Origin: Synura sp. LO234KE
Lineage: Eukaryota; Sar; Synurophyceae; Synurales; Mallomonadaceae
Direction: 5' to 3'
NCBI GenBank assembly: GCA_015143735.1
Contig: VKHC01000016.1
Location: 1 to 28,995 of the forward strand
Length of the DNA: 28,995 nucleotides
Positions within the stretch are counted from its first letter, which is position 1, and each line of letters begins with the position of its first letter. This document shows positions 10,582 to 22,144 of this stretch, piece after piece. The translations under genes and the position numbers were made by a program. The notes beneath the pieces are model-generated. The model ran no database searches and was not told where the DNA came from. It saw nothing but the letters and a program-made list of their open reading frames with translations.

Positions 10582-12878
10582 ATGGCAGAAAAAAACAGGC
10601 ATGTGTAAATAGAAAATTTTCACTTGTTTCTAATTTCATCTGTTAAAAGGAGCGCTCTGTATTGGAATCCACTCGAATTCATTCGTGATCTTCGATGTTT
10701 ACAGCCAGGTAAATCTTTTACGCTTATGTACATAATTATGGTAGCTTACGCATATCATAGGCGATTCTGATGAAGTCAATCGAAAGATATTTGAAAATAG
10801 AATTTCGGTTTGAATTACAATGTGAATGTTGTAAATTGATTACTGAACTTGAATACGATAGCAACGAAAACTCAATATTATCGGATTCGACCAATCCTTC
10901 AAGACAATTATAGACAGTAAGCGAGAAAAGGTGACATATGGATGCGAAATTGAATAGTTTTAACTTCTTACGTATTTGTTGGGAACAGAAAGAGTCGACT
11001 ACAAGTGCAAATGTTTACAATGTATGTAATATTGATTCTATTCCTAATTAGCATTGGCCTAAGTGATCATGCCATAGAACGACTCCCGCACAAGGGGTTC
11101 CTATTCATCTGATTACATAGAGAGCTTATTGCAAAGCGAGCTATTATTACAGAGGGAAAAAGTAAAACGACTTGAAGATCAACTACTCTTATTTGCAGAA
11201 GAATTAAAGCTTAGAGAGGCCCAGACTGTTGTAGCCGTTGAGAAGGCCGGCGAGTTTGCAAATTCATACTGCTTGAGCCAGGAAGAAATTTTAGAATTGA
11301 AGCGTGGTCACGCCAGTATGCAAATGACATTGAAAACAAATGATGACAAAATATCTAAACTTACGTCGCGAGTTGCGGATCTACTATCTCGAGTGTTCAA
11401 AATGCAAGGAAACATTCGGGTCATGTGTCGCATCCGCCCAATCACCGCGCAAGAGCGGGCTCATCGACCCGAGCTCACTCCAAGTGTTCTGGACGGCATA
11501 TCGAGTATTCGGGACTATAATTACCTTCACTTTGGTGGAGTGCCTTATGAATTCGACCGAGTGTTTTCCGCCGATGTGAGTCAAGATGAAATTTACATTG
11601 AAGTATTGCCAATGATAGAGGGAGTTATGAATGGCTGTCGAGCTTGCATATTCGCGTACGGGCAAACGGGCAGCGGGAAGACCTTCACCATGGAAGGACC
11701 AGCCCATGACCGTGGCATAAGTTACCGCGCCGTTAAGACTCTATTCAGTATATCAGAGCACGAACGTTCCAAATATTCTACCGAAGTGGTTGTTAGTATT
11801 CTGGAGGTGTACAACGAGAAAGTGATAGACTTGCTTTCTCCTGAGGGGAAATGCACACCGGTATCTGACCCGTCGGATCGCAACAGTCTGGAGATAAGAG
11901 CCGGTAAGGATGGTGTGTATGTTGAAGGACTGGGGCAGTGGCGGGCGAGTAGTCCGGACGACGTGTACCAGTTGATGGAGAGAGGACTGGCCCGACGACA
12001 AGTGGCCTGCAACAACATCAACGAGCACAGTTCCAGGTCCCACCTAGTTATTACGATCAAGGTACAAATCGATATCTATTGGCAAAATACTGTGTGTTTA
12101 GTGTAAATGCTGTGAACGTGTAATGTAAGTTGTGTAAGTGTCGTGGAATGTTCGGTGCGGTAGGTGACGCGGGTTCACTTCTCGACCAGACATGTGACTG
12201 TGGGGTCGCTGTACCTGGTGGACCTGGCCGGAAGCGAGCGAATCAAGCACACCACTGCTTCAGGACGACGAATGAAGGAAGCGCAACACATCAGCAAGTA
12301 TAGCTTAAGGGATAGCGATATAGATTGGAAGTTAGATAGCGAGATGGGTTGAACCTTATGACGACTGAATGAAAGTCAAATACAATACGTTCTCCTCGCT
12401 CTAATTGCACCGTCTACACGTTGTGGCAGATCTCTTTCCGCAATCGGTAACGTAATCGCCGCCTTGGCCTCCAACCACAAGCATGTCCCGTACCGGGACT
12501 CGAAGCTGACCTTTCTTCTCCAAGACGCCCTGCGAGACCACAGCCAAGTGCTCATGGTTGTCAATGTATCCCCTTTGCCTGAATACGTGAGTGAGAGTAC
12601 TTTCTCTCTGCAGTTCGCGGCGAGGTGCAGGTAGGTGGTTCCATCCATCCTTCTCTTGCCCTTGAAGCTAGATTAGCATGCATCCCTTGTTTGGCGCCGA
12701 TTACGATCGAACATACATTTATATTCGATTCTTTTATTGATTGATCTTCAGATCTGTGGAATTGGGTCAAAGCAAACGGGCGATTTCGTACGCCGAACCC
12801 GTTGGATCGACTTCTCCCCTGCCCGCTCCTGTGACATCGCTACCTCCTTCGCAACAAAGAGAGGGAAATATGTCGTAA
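10582..12878 (+). CDS. Kinesin-14-like motor protein with C-terminal motor domain
   Basis: Nine exons: 10582-10598, 10650-10708, 10761-10807, 10862-10930, 10989-11021, 11078-12061, 12164-12297, 12430-12630, 12752-12878. Phases agree and the product is 556 aa. Residues 1-92 are polar; a coiled coil (about 93-185, e.g. LLLQREKVKRLEDQLLLFAE) leads into the neck QGNIRVMCRIRP. The motor (about 186-520) has P-loop GQTGSGKT (270-277), switch I SSRSH (393-397), switch II LVDLAGSER (421-429) and terminates FAARCRSVELG. A 36-residue Pro-rich tail ends the protein. Motor at the C-terminus after a coiled coil with a G-N-I-R-V neck is the kinesin-14 arrangement, known for minus-end-directed microtubule motors in spindles. 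Introns 1-5 are 51-58 nt. The first would be GC-AG (donor CAG|GCATGT), and the 17-nt first exon is the least certain part. The motor is certain. Confidence 0.88.
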
Positions 12879-13345
12879 TGAATTTGGCGATTTGTGCCTG
12901 TCATCTTCGCATTCAATCGAGGATTGTTGAGGCTAATCTGATTTCGAAGCTGTGGTACTGGACTACCATGGTGGTTCGGGTCGTATATGGTACAGATAAA
13001 TGGTTGCCTGTTGAATATATATATTATTTGTTCTTTGGCTCAAAGCACTATACATTCTACGTGTTTGCTATTTCTGTTCTTGCGTTTATAGCTTGTGGTA
13101 TATCTGATTCTGTTTATGTGCATGTATGCTTCAATCGAATATTAATATTCAGAAGCTCCATACATTTCCAATCATGCTAAGTTACATTTTTAAAAGAATC
13201 TGCACACGGTGTTTTGTCAGTGTGTGACCGGCAAACCGAAAAATTTTAAGCCAAGCTTTAAACTTCTGCACGCGATTGGAGTCAACCGTTATCCTCCGCT
13301 TATCAGGGTTGTTGTGAAAATAATCGGAATCCAATTACACCCACC
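12879..13345. other. Intergenic, kinesin 3' flank
   Basis: 467 bp after the kinesin stop at 12876-12878. T-rich on the + strand, no family signature and no repeat noted. An open frame running through 12737-13180 is an out-of-frame read-through of the last kinesin exon and its 3' flank rather than a separate gene. Confidence 0.45.
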
Positions 13346-13995
13346 ATGAAATTGCATAAATTGTTTCTTTCCGAAAATCTTATAGATAGTTTAAGTGAGT
13401 GAAGAATTGCCTTAGTCGCACCACCAGGACCGCCGGGTGGGGGCGCGGAATGTCGGAACAGTAGTAGCTTATTCTTATAACAGTAGTTCAAGATGTTAGT
13501 TGACGTCGATTTAATATCACCAACTGAGAAAAAGATCTAAGTATTTACCTAGTCCGATAAATTTCTTGGTTATATTAAGTACGGCCACTAAAGATCGTTA
13601 ATATGCATATTTACGACTATTTTTCAAGTACTCTAGTTTTTTTTCTAACTAGTCGATTCTGAAGAACGATATGATGAAGTGAGCGACGTCTTCTTAGCAA
13701 CTGAGCACAGCTCAGTATCAACAGGAGCAAGGCTGTCTTGTACTTGGAATCTCTCTTGTAGTGGCCAGCACGCACATCACGGATCCCTCCTTTCCTTTCT
13801 CAGGTAGTACTCTTACACCCCGAGCCCTGAAGTATCGCGTGTTTTGGTTCTACTCAGCATGTAGTTGCGTACATTGTGACAATTACAATCATGCGGACAA
13901 CACAGATGTGTAGGACACATTTAACTAAGATTTTATGTACTAGGAATAACCGAGAATCCTCGAGGAACGACGACGAGTTTGTTTCTTTCGAGTAA
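13346..13995 (+). CDS. Possible three-exon microgene, 83 aa, unrecognised
   Basis: ATG at 13346 sits in a CCACCATG context. Exon 1 (13346-13394, MKLHKLFLSENLIDSL) ends at a strong GTGAGT donor in phase 1. Exon 2 (13653-13803) follows a long pyrimidine tract and TAACTAG acceptor, and reads DSEERYDEVSDVFLATEHSS... in the matching phase, ending at CTCAG|GTAGTA in phase 2. Exon 3 (13944-13995) follows a TTAACTAAG branch-like element and acceptor TACTAG, ending FVSFE and TAA. The joined frame is 252 nt. The introns (258 and 140 nt) are longer than usual in this window, and an alternative exon could exist near 13416-13463, a GC-rich stretch encoding APPGPPGGG. No homology is recognised, so this is a structural prediction only. 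Confidence 0.33.
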
Positions 13996-15228
13996 CTTTT
14001 CGAGGCTTGCCGAGAAAATTGTTACTAGGAAATAACGAGATCGTTCCGAGATGATTTGAGGTTCGACTAACATAAACTGGGTTTGTGAAAAAAGAGTAAT
14101 CGGTAGAATCGATGCAGGCTATGATAAGTATTCCATCTTGGAAGTTGGATGCTAGGCAAAATGTACTTACGTCTTTTTTGTACAAAAATTATGAACCCTC
14201 CTATGAGGATTGTACGTATGTACCACAAAGCAAGAACGAAATGAAGAAATTTTTTAATTTCTATTCTGGGTTTGAAACCCGAGACGGGTGTCCGTCGGCG
14301 GAGAACAGTGTATTAGAGATCGTGCTTCGAAAGTTTTTAAATTATCGATAACGATTACGTCATCGCAGAGTAAGAAGAGAATACTAATTTTTTTTCAAAC
14401 AAGCTGGATTCAATCATTGAAAGCTCTTGCACGGTTTATATATTGAAATAAACCAGAAAGGACGGTATATATTAACAAATAAACTGATCTCGACCGGTTT
14501 ATATTCTTAGATAGACCGATCACGACTGGTTTATTGTTAGTAAAACCGGCAAATAATTGCATAGTGGGGGGACTCAAGAATAATATTTTCCTCTGAAAAT
14601 TCTTTTTTCAAATGAAGCAACCAACTATAATTTCTTCTATTCTTTTTTGCTCCAGCATAGAGGCGCACATGTCGGTAACATTAAAGCATAAATATTTTCA
14701 ACTGAAACATGGAGAATTATTACTATAATATCATTATCGATGTAAAGACGAGAGCGTCAAGCAACCAATACAAGCCAAAATTTCTAATGTCGAAAGTTCA
14801 GTCGCTTATTTTTACTTCTTTTTCCATAGCATTTAGGTCGGGCTCGACTAGCGTAGTTGGATTTACTACAAAACGGCTATTGAACCAGATAAGTTGACGC
14901 TTAACTAACGGTTATATCGCCTAACCTTGTTCCTCGGAGTCATTGTTCACGATATCAAATCAATCCGACTAACGGCCAAAATTCATGAAAATTACCTCAA
15001 ATCATGTAGAGGCCCAATTCCGGATCTTCGCCATCATCTTCCGATCCTTTTAAATACTCTATAGTTGAATTAAAGTAGAACGAGAAGTAAGATTGATTTG
15101 TGCAAAATATGAAAGGCTGTACAATATAAAAACAAAGATCTACCTAAAGCGCCAACTGCAGTGAGAGAGACACCAATAAAAATAATCTACTGAAATTACA
15201 CTAGTCAATATCATGGGATATCAATACA
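13996..15228. other. Mostly noncoding; weak ORF and palindromic repeats
   Basis: A 1.2-kb stretch between the candidate microgene and the kinase gene. A 79-codon + strand ORF at 14112-14351 (begins MQAMISIPSWKLDARQ) has balanced composition but no recognised family and no flanking splice signals that extend it. An imperfect direct repeat of TACTAGGAATAACCGAG occurs at about 13940 and 14024. The palindromic repeat array at 14432-14550 is listed separately. The remainder is AT-rich and shows nothing clear. Confidence 0.4.
14432..14550. repeat. Four tandem imperfect palindromes, period 31-32 bp
   Basis: Four units start at 14432, 14463, 14495 and 14527. Each opens with CGGTTTAT or a close variant and closes with the near-complement (ATAAACC, ATAAACT, ATAGACC, TAAAACCGG). 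Every unit can therefore fold as a hairpin with a 7-9 nt loop, and the units are separated by short spacers such as GATCTCGAC and GATCACGAC. Period and internal symmetry are both visible by eye. This is a eukaryotic context, so it is not a CRISPR array. It could be a minisatellite, a cluster of dimeric protein-binding sites or a transposon remnant. Confidence 0.6.
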
Positions 15229-18122
15229 TTATGAACTCTGGTGGAATAGCGCACAACTTCGTTTTGGTGAACCTTGAAATATAGGGTCCAGGTCCTCCAC
15301 GCTTACAGGCTTGGTCAATACGCAGTCCGCCCCAGCGGCTCGGAATTCCTCCATGTCCGTGCCCGCTGACATTCCCGTGATCCCTACAATCAGCCCCACA
15401 TAGCCGTTCGAGCGCAGTTGTCGAGCTGCTCCAGGACCGTCCAGAATAGGCATTTGAAAATCCATCAGGATCACATTGTAAGGGCGGTTCTCCTCTTCTG
15501 CAATTTGAACTTTAGTCACAGCATCCAATCCATCAAAAGCCTCGCCTGTAGTCTGACAGCGGCCCTTCAGCAGTCGACACATCATCTTCCTGTTCAGCCC
15601 CGCGTCGTCCACCACCAGTACTCGAATCTGGATGTCCGCCGAGGAAGAAGTGTATCCGTTTCGTGTATCATGAGCCCTCGCGTCGGATAGAGCATCAACG
15701 GGCGCCACCAAGGGAGTTGGCTGCACCTCATGATTATTGCTATTTCCTCTCGCCCTGTCCTCCATATCTGCGGCCTGAATTAACTGCGACTGATGGGCTG
15801 GGTAACTGTGTCTACAACTGACCGCCGGAGAAGCCAAAGGTGTGACAAACGGTCTGACCACTGACCGCGTATTGTCCTGCCGAACAGGCAAACCTCTACC
15901 CATCCCATCCGCACTGAGATTCGGGTGACTCGTGCTTCCCACCCGTGGCATCTCGGTCTCACTCTCTTCGCGATAATCCGAATATTCTCGATTGGAACTC
16001 TGACTGTGCACGCTTCTGCTGTGGTATATGCGCATATTTCGAGCAGACGGGCCGCGTTGGAGATAGACCGGTAGATCTACAGTGAAGGTACAGCCCAGGC
16101 CCTCGCCTTCAGACCTGACCGAGATCCGCCCGCCGTGTAAATCCACTATGCCCTTCGTAACTGCACATACACAAGCATGGACGTACACCAACAGTCGGTA
16201 GGGGCGCTTGGCGTTGGAGGCGGATTGAACGTAGCTTACTCAATAGTCCGAGACCAGTGCCTTTGCCTCCCTGAAGTTTAGCCGCATGAAACTGGACCAC
16301 TCCTTTAAACAGCCTCGCCTGATTCTCCTGCCAGTACAAAAGCACCATTTCCTTCAAGCTCGAAGAGCAGGTATGAGTTAATTAGGGGGCAATCCGAACC
16401 TTGGACAGTCCAGCGCCGTTGTCGGACACCTCGATGCGGACCATATGTGTGGCTCGAGACTGCCCCTCAGTAGGCGGATTGTTTGATGGAGCAACGGAGG
16501 ACGACGGGAGCGGCGCCTTCGCTGGGGCCGATCGATCCTCGTACTCTTCCATAGGAATTAACGCGCTCGCCTTGGCCACGATTCGACCTCCATTCCCGGT
16601 GAACTTCATCGCATTTGAGAACAAGTTCCGAAACACTTTACCCAACTTATGTTTGTCGGCATCGCAATATAGTGAATTTACGATTCGAACTTGATCGTCT
16701 TTCAGCTGCAAAATCTTTTTCATTTCTCGCGACTGCGAAGGGAACGCAAGCGGAGGAAAACTAAGTATTCAAATTCGGAGTAAGATTTCCAACCTATCAG
16801 CGCGCCTAAACGAAAACTGCTGCAACAGTGAACGGATAGAACGAGTTTAATACCTGGATATTGAACAACGCCATATTTTCCTTCACTAAATTCCATAACT
16901 TCAGCGGCGTCTTGGCCAACTGCAGAGCCCCCTCCTCTAACCGGTCGTACAGCATTAGGTCGCTGACCAAGTCCACCGCGATGTCTGCTGAAGCTTTGAT
17001 ATCGTCCACCATCTGCAGAATCAATTCTGAGTTTTTTTGGCCGCGATGGGGCGGAAAACGACGGTCTTCAATGTCGCCGTTCGACACCGCGCTTGGAGAG
17101 GAAGATTCCTGCAGCTCCGCCTTAATGATTTGAAAGCCCAGAACCACGGTGTTCATTGGTGTGCGTATCTCATGAGCAGTCTCCCTCATAAAGCCTTGTA
17201 AACGACTCAGAGACTCCTTCACAAGTCCGCATAACACGAGCAATTAGCATTTTTTATCGGATCACTCTTTACTGGTTACCTGCAGTTTCATGGAATGAAG
17301 CCGATCGTTTAACCAGTCCCATAATAGTACGACATATACGCATATCCAATTCAAATTCATCATCAAAATACTCATGGTCTGGATGTTTAATGTTTTCGGG
17401 TAAATTAATGCCAGATTATATAATATGATACCGGTGAAATAGACGATGCAAAGTGCTGCCATAAGGGACATTGAGTATGCCTTCTCAGTTGCGCTCATAT
17501 TCATCGATACTTGCGACGAAGCGCGATAATACATAAACCAGATATAAATGCTTGCAATTATGAATATTACAGCTGATAACACTATGGCAACAATTTCGAC
17601 GGGGCGCCTGCTTTGAGAAGACACGTATCCTATAGAACTAACGCAATTTAATAATAATAAAATCAAAAAGAAATATTGTCGTAATTTAAAATCTTTGTGT
17701 CCATTTTGGATAATTAAGTCCAATAACAAGTTCAATCCTAGCACAATTAGTATGGTCTGAATTTGAATAACTAAAAAAGAAGGTCCAACTGAATCTTTAC
17801 ACCACATGACAACCAAACCTATATCGCTTACGAGCAATCCGCTTGTTAGGAACAACAAGTTGAAGCGATTTGTTTTGGTAGGGTGCATAAAACAGTCTAG
17901 AGCATATTCAATCGAGAAATCAATTGCGATAAAAATTCCAATGAGCAATGGAACAACGTGGGAAATATTTCGCCTTGAGCTAGCCGCAGCAGATTTACAA
18001 AAACTAGTCGTTACTGCGACTAAAATGATAGCTATTAAAGCTAGAAACTCTCTCTTTGAATATCTGGTGAATGTTTCAAATCTTTTGGATTTCATCAGAA
18101 CTTTATAGTCCACAACCCACAT
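15229..18122 (-). CDS. Membrane hybrid histidine kinase (8 TM + HisKA + HATPase + REC)
   Basis: Five exons: 18122-17280, 17216-16854, 16732-16400, 16327-16240, 16160-15229. Introns are 63, 121, 72 and 79 nt and phases agree; 852 aa. Residues 1-281 contain about eight hydrophobic helices (near 25-41, 56-75, 87-107, 115-137, 150-167, 175-198, 217-240, 250-271), probably the sensor. The dimerisation box AHEIRTP carries the phosphorylated His296. The ATP-binding domain has N box NLFSNAMKFT (Asn442), G1 DNGAGL (506-511) and G2 GTGLGL (536-541). After a Ser-rich linker, a receiver domain has acidic pair Asp727-728, phosphoacceptor Asp776 in LMDFQMP and Lys826 in LTKP. The expected chemistry is autophosphorylation on His then transfer to Asp776, and onward to an HPt protein encoded elsewhere. 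No PAS, GAF, CHASE or HAMP domain is seen, and no retinal-binding Lys lies in the last helix, so the stimulus is unknown. Confidence 0.9.
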
Positions 18123-20132
18123 ATTTTATTCGGTTGCATTATTACTTCAATACCGAGTATCTCAATTTATGACTTGTGACATGTGGTCTTTCTTGTGACT
18201 TAATAACATGATTGCATTTATTTAGGATTGTAGAAAACTAATCATCGAAGAATAAATTTACTACACCGGAGATTCGCAATGCTGGATCAAATCACCACGT
18301 CACAAATCTTTCAAGTGTTCTGTTTTTTACAAATTTTGTAGCAGGGGTAATGCAGATATTTGTCAATTTCCAACTTACTTCTTGGACACTTTTCCATTGA
18401 TTATGTCTCTTGCAATGAGCAAGTTGTAAATGCCTCTAATTGATATATTCACGAACAACTTAAATTGGCACTTCTCGAAATTTTGACCTGTCCCTTGCGA
18501 GTTGTCACTGGCCACTTGATATTGGAATAGCCCTCCTAATTTCGCAAAACAATAGCAAGACCTGCCTATAAAATTAGAGCGTAAAAGTAAAGAGATGATT
18601 TCTTAATATTTTTTTGATCTATTCTTCTCCTTCTTTTGTAATGCTATTTATTTTCAATCCACTTCTTGATTCCTTCGAAGAATTACACCCAAGAAAACTT
18701 AGCCTGGGGGCGAATTCGAGAACGGGAAGGGGGTGTGGATTATTAAGTGAGGAATTTTCGTATATTTTCATTTAAAAAACTTGCACTTGATGTCCCATCA
18801 GCAGACACGACGAAGCCAGAGCTGGCGGGTTTATGGAAATTACTAATTTAGACTTGACGCTTCGACTGTTTAGAGTGACGGCGGAGAATTATTATCTTTT
18901 GATTAAACTGTCATTATGCTTGATTTTCGTGTATATATTGCCTATGAGGTGGTTGATTTCAGTATATTTTTGATTATTTCTTACTCTAAAAGTTGCACCT
19001 TTCAGAGTCGGAATTTTCTGGTATTTTGCGCCTTTTGAGCGATCTTAATGAAATATGGCAACCATAGTTCTTTTTTAAATAAGCGTAATAGAGAGCTGTC
19101 TCGGATTTCGGCTTAATGTCTAGGTTACTAGTCAACTTGCGTTCGTCTACCAGCCAACAATATCATTACGGGGATTACGACAGTTTGCCCGTCGTCCACC
19201 AAGACCACTTTGATTGCTAAATACTAGCAGCATGGAACTCTCGGCCTTTTGACTAGTAGGAGAGTGCGCTGCCTCTTCGCTTCACTTGCTTGGTGTTCCT
19301 CCTCGCTCGTCCTCGGCCATGTTGGCCCGTCGTCTGGTGCCCTCCTCATCCCCCCACCAGTCCCGCAGCCACATAAAACTGAAGGGAGTTAGAAAAAAAT
19401 CCGTACCCTACAGCGCAAATTTAGAGGCGTGGTATTCTTTGAGCATGGTGTCATCATCCTCGCTCTGCTAGTACATCTATCGTGGTAGTAGGAAAAATAT
19501 TTGAATAAATAAATAAAATTCTAAAGTTAAAATGCATCTATTTTACACATAAAAGCTAAATAATAGTGAAAGTAGGAAGGTCCTCAGTCTAAGTCGCCGC
19601 CAATTTGGGCCAACAAGGAGGAAAGGCACATACTAGAAGATTTGTGCTATTTGGCTTCATCACTCAGGGAGCGCGTACGAGGGAAAATCCCCCAAAAATG
19701 AGAACTCAAAAATATGAATTTATGAAGTCTGATTGATTCTACCAATCGACTTTCAAGTGCGATCCTCAAATAGGTAGGCCACAGGAATACAAATATATAC
19801 ATTCTTAAGATTTATAAAAATATCCACTGTTATCTACGAATTCAAATAATGTTGGTCCAGCACAATCTTAGATTAAGATTTCCGCTTAGAAATAGATTTT
19901 GGGATACAAACTAATTTATTCAGATTTGCCAATTTGTATGAAATGCAACGTGTTTGTATTTGAACATGACATTCAGGGGGTGTCAAAATGAAATAGGAAG
20001 TTTTGAATTTTGGAATTTAATTTAAAATTTAAAATTTGTAAATTATTTAGTGATCAAATGAATTGGAAGCATGTCAATATCAAATAATATGTACCAAATT
20101 GAATTGGACAACCTACCAATTTCAATTGGAAA
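18123..20132. other. 2-kb AT-rich intergenic region, two weak short ORFs
   Basis: Between the kinase start and the retrotransposon. Most of it is AT-rich with stops in all frames. A GC-richer island near 19100-19480 holds two short Met-started frames. One at 19116 (MSRLLVNLRSSTSQQYHYG...) stops after 34 codons or might splice at 19180. One at 19319 (MLARRLVPSSSPHQSRSH...) is open to 19471. Both begin with Arg-rich, acid-free residues like mitochondrial presequences, but neither could be extended into a recognisable protein. The rest shows nothing I can name. Confidence 0.4.
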
Positions 20133-20684
20133 TGAAAGAACTTGAGAAGTCACACTTCGTTTCTAGTTACTAACTAGCTTTGCACAAATTCAAGACAATC
20201 TATACGAAAGCAAGAATCTGAAAATTAGTTATGAAAGGAAGAATAATACGTCAGCAATAGAAAAGAATAAGAATAGAATACGATTTTACGTCAGATAGCA
20301 TTCAACAGAAAGATTTATAGCAACATTTAACTGTTACTAGGTCAAGATAAAGATAATGCTACAAACTACTATGTATCAAGAATTAGAAACTTTCAAGAAT
20401 CTTCCAATCACCGCCACCAGTACCATGACTCGATTCCATTTCCAGCTCCATGTAGGAATGCACCAATAAGACTATTTTGCGCCGCCAAAACGCAGTATAT
20501 AACCCATATTTTAGAACAGTAGAATAAAAGTAGAATTAGAAGTTTTGCTTTGTAATAGCTTCACTACGGAAACAAGCTGAATACATCGCAAGAAGAAAAT
20601 GATGCGTTATATCAAGAGAATTTTCCCCCAACAAGTGCACTTTGGTAAAATCTAAATTGGTCTGCATGTGTTCGTCAGTGTACA
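20133..20684 (-). repeat. 3' LTR of the copia element (552 bp)
   Basis: Matches 27749-28324 over its full length, with about a dozen substitutions and a few small indels by eye. On the - strand it starts TGTACACTGACG and ends TTCTTTCA, a canonical TG...CA LTR. The similarity implies insertion that is recent compared with the decay of the internal genes. Confidence 0.92.
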
Positions 20685-20792
20685 ATTCCAACACACCCCT
20701 TCAATGATCATATGGCACTAAGCAGTCGCGTTTACCGATTACTCTGAGTTTCAGTCACCCATAAGCTTAGCTCTTAGCTCTTTGAACTTTGA

Positions 20793-22144
20793 TCACTGTA
20801 GCGGCTTAGTCAGGATGTCCGCAACCATATCGTTAGTCCCTACAATCGATACTGCAATCTCTCCATGATCTATATGATCCTTGACAAAATAGAAACGTAT
20901 TGCGATATGTCTGGTACGCGATGACGAAGAACATTTCCCAGTCTCGAATAGTCGGATGGCCGACATGTTGTCCTGAAACACCTTGGCCGGCGGCATCCTA
21001 TATCCTTGATCCTCCAAAAAATTCCTCAGCCACAGTACGTGGTTTAATCCGTCACTGACTGCAATCATCTCCGCCTCCGTCGATGATTTGCTGTTAAGCT
21101 TCTGCTTCGTGCCCCTAGCCAGCAAAGTCCCAGCTCCTAAGCAGATGATAACTCCAGAATGGGACTTGAAGTCATCATGCACAGCATACGACGCATCAAT
21201 ATAGGCACAAACACACACAGCAGTCTCTCCTCTCATCGACAAGCCCAGAGTCTTAGTACCTTTAAGATATTTCAGAACTCTATCAAGCTTACTCATGTCC
21301 TGTTCAGTAGGGCACTTCAAACGCGTGGACAGAAATGAAATAGCAAGTAATATAACAGGCCTAACCCTCTTAGCCAGATACAGCAGCTTAGCAACCATAG
21401 AATGAAAATATTCCCTGTCCTCATCTGATAACAAAATACTAGTAGAGTCAATATAGAATAGGTTGTTACTAGCAGGTGAACTCGCCACGTCGTCGCCAGT
21501 ACGTGCACAACAGAGTATGTCATCAACAGTGGTATGCATACTAACACGTAGACAGTCATCACTAGTGAAGTCAAATACCATGCCAAGGTAATCATGCTTC
21601 CTTCCTCTCACAACACTCACATCACCAAATGCATTGTTCATGTCAGCAAGTAAATGGTCAAGCATTGATTCACTCACGGCAGTAATCATAAAGTCATCGA
21701 TATGCACGCACAGACTCGATTGGCTACCATCAGTGTTCAGTCTCCACACGATTGAACACAACTGTTCGCATCTGTTCGTCGCAAATCCGATGGTTTCGAG
21801 TTTATCGCACAACAGTTGATACCATAACAAAGCTGATTCCATTAGTCCGTACAACGCTTTGTCCAACTCAACTATTAATTTTCCGTCTGTACCAACGTAG
21901 TCGGAATATGAAGGGTCTAGCTGTACCACAACTTGAGTCAAAAAGGCATTCAATCGCATTCGCACCCTCGTGTCATCAGGCATATACAAGCATTCAGATA
22001 TGCACCAGTTACATCCACAGTCGTCACAGCCCTCCCCTCAGCATGAGCAAGCGTAGCAATAGCAAACACACAACATGTTGATACCGTTGGCGCGCTGGTT
22101 TTGTCCTTGTAAAGCCTCGCGTCCTGGCGATGTTCCCCAGCCAC
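20793..22144 (-). pseudogene. copia reverse transcriptase and RNase H (frameshifted)
   Basis: The RT start is in one frame (22144-21950: LVAGEHRQ motif region, then TVDVTGAYLNA with the first catalytic Asp). A frameshift near 21985 moves to the frame of 21989-20793, a 398-codon open frame. That frame carries ELDKALYGL, the second catalytic motif VHIDDFM (Y/F-x-DD type), and a copia RNase H: YIDASYAVHDD, SKSSTEAEM, DNMSAIRL, TRHIAIRFYFVKDHI, ending DILTKPLQ. Family knowledge: the enzyme copies the element RNA to cDNA and removes the RNA template. Upstream, 22145-22300 still shows HGVHLSNIPEEERKRI and MFVK-like RT N-terminal residues interrupted by stops. The long intact part is unusual for an otherwise decayed element. 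Confidence 0.9.

Noticed and set aside
11062-11120. Acceptor at 11119-11120 as the start of the main kinesin exon
   Set aside because: The kinesin frame reads ATA GAG AGC across that site and stays open to 11078, where the acceptor CCATAG matches the preceding exon in phase 0.
12737-13180. 147-codon + strand open frame after the kinesin motor
   Set aside because: It overlaps the last kinesin exon in another frame, and its C-terminal half is T-rich 3' flank.
14432-14550. CRISPR array interpretation of the 31-32 bp repeats
   Set aside because: The window is clearly nuclear eukaryotic DNA, the units abut without variable spacers of constant length, and no cas-like gene is present.
17262-18122. 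Kinase N-terminus as a microbial rhodopsin (histidine kinase rhodopsin)
   Set aside because: The final helix has no lysine for retinal, and helix count and motifs do not fit.
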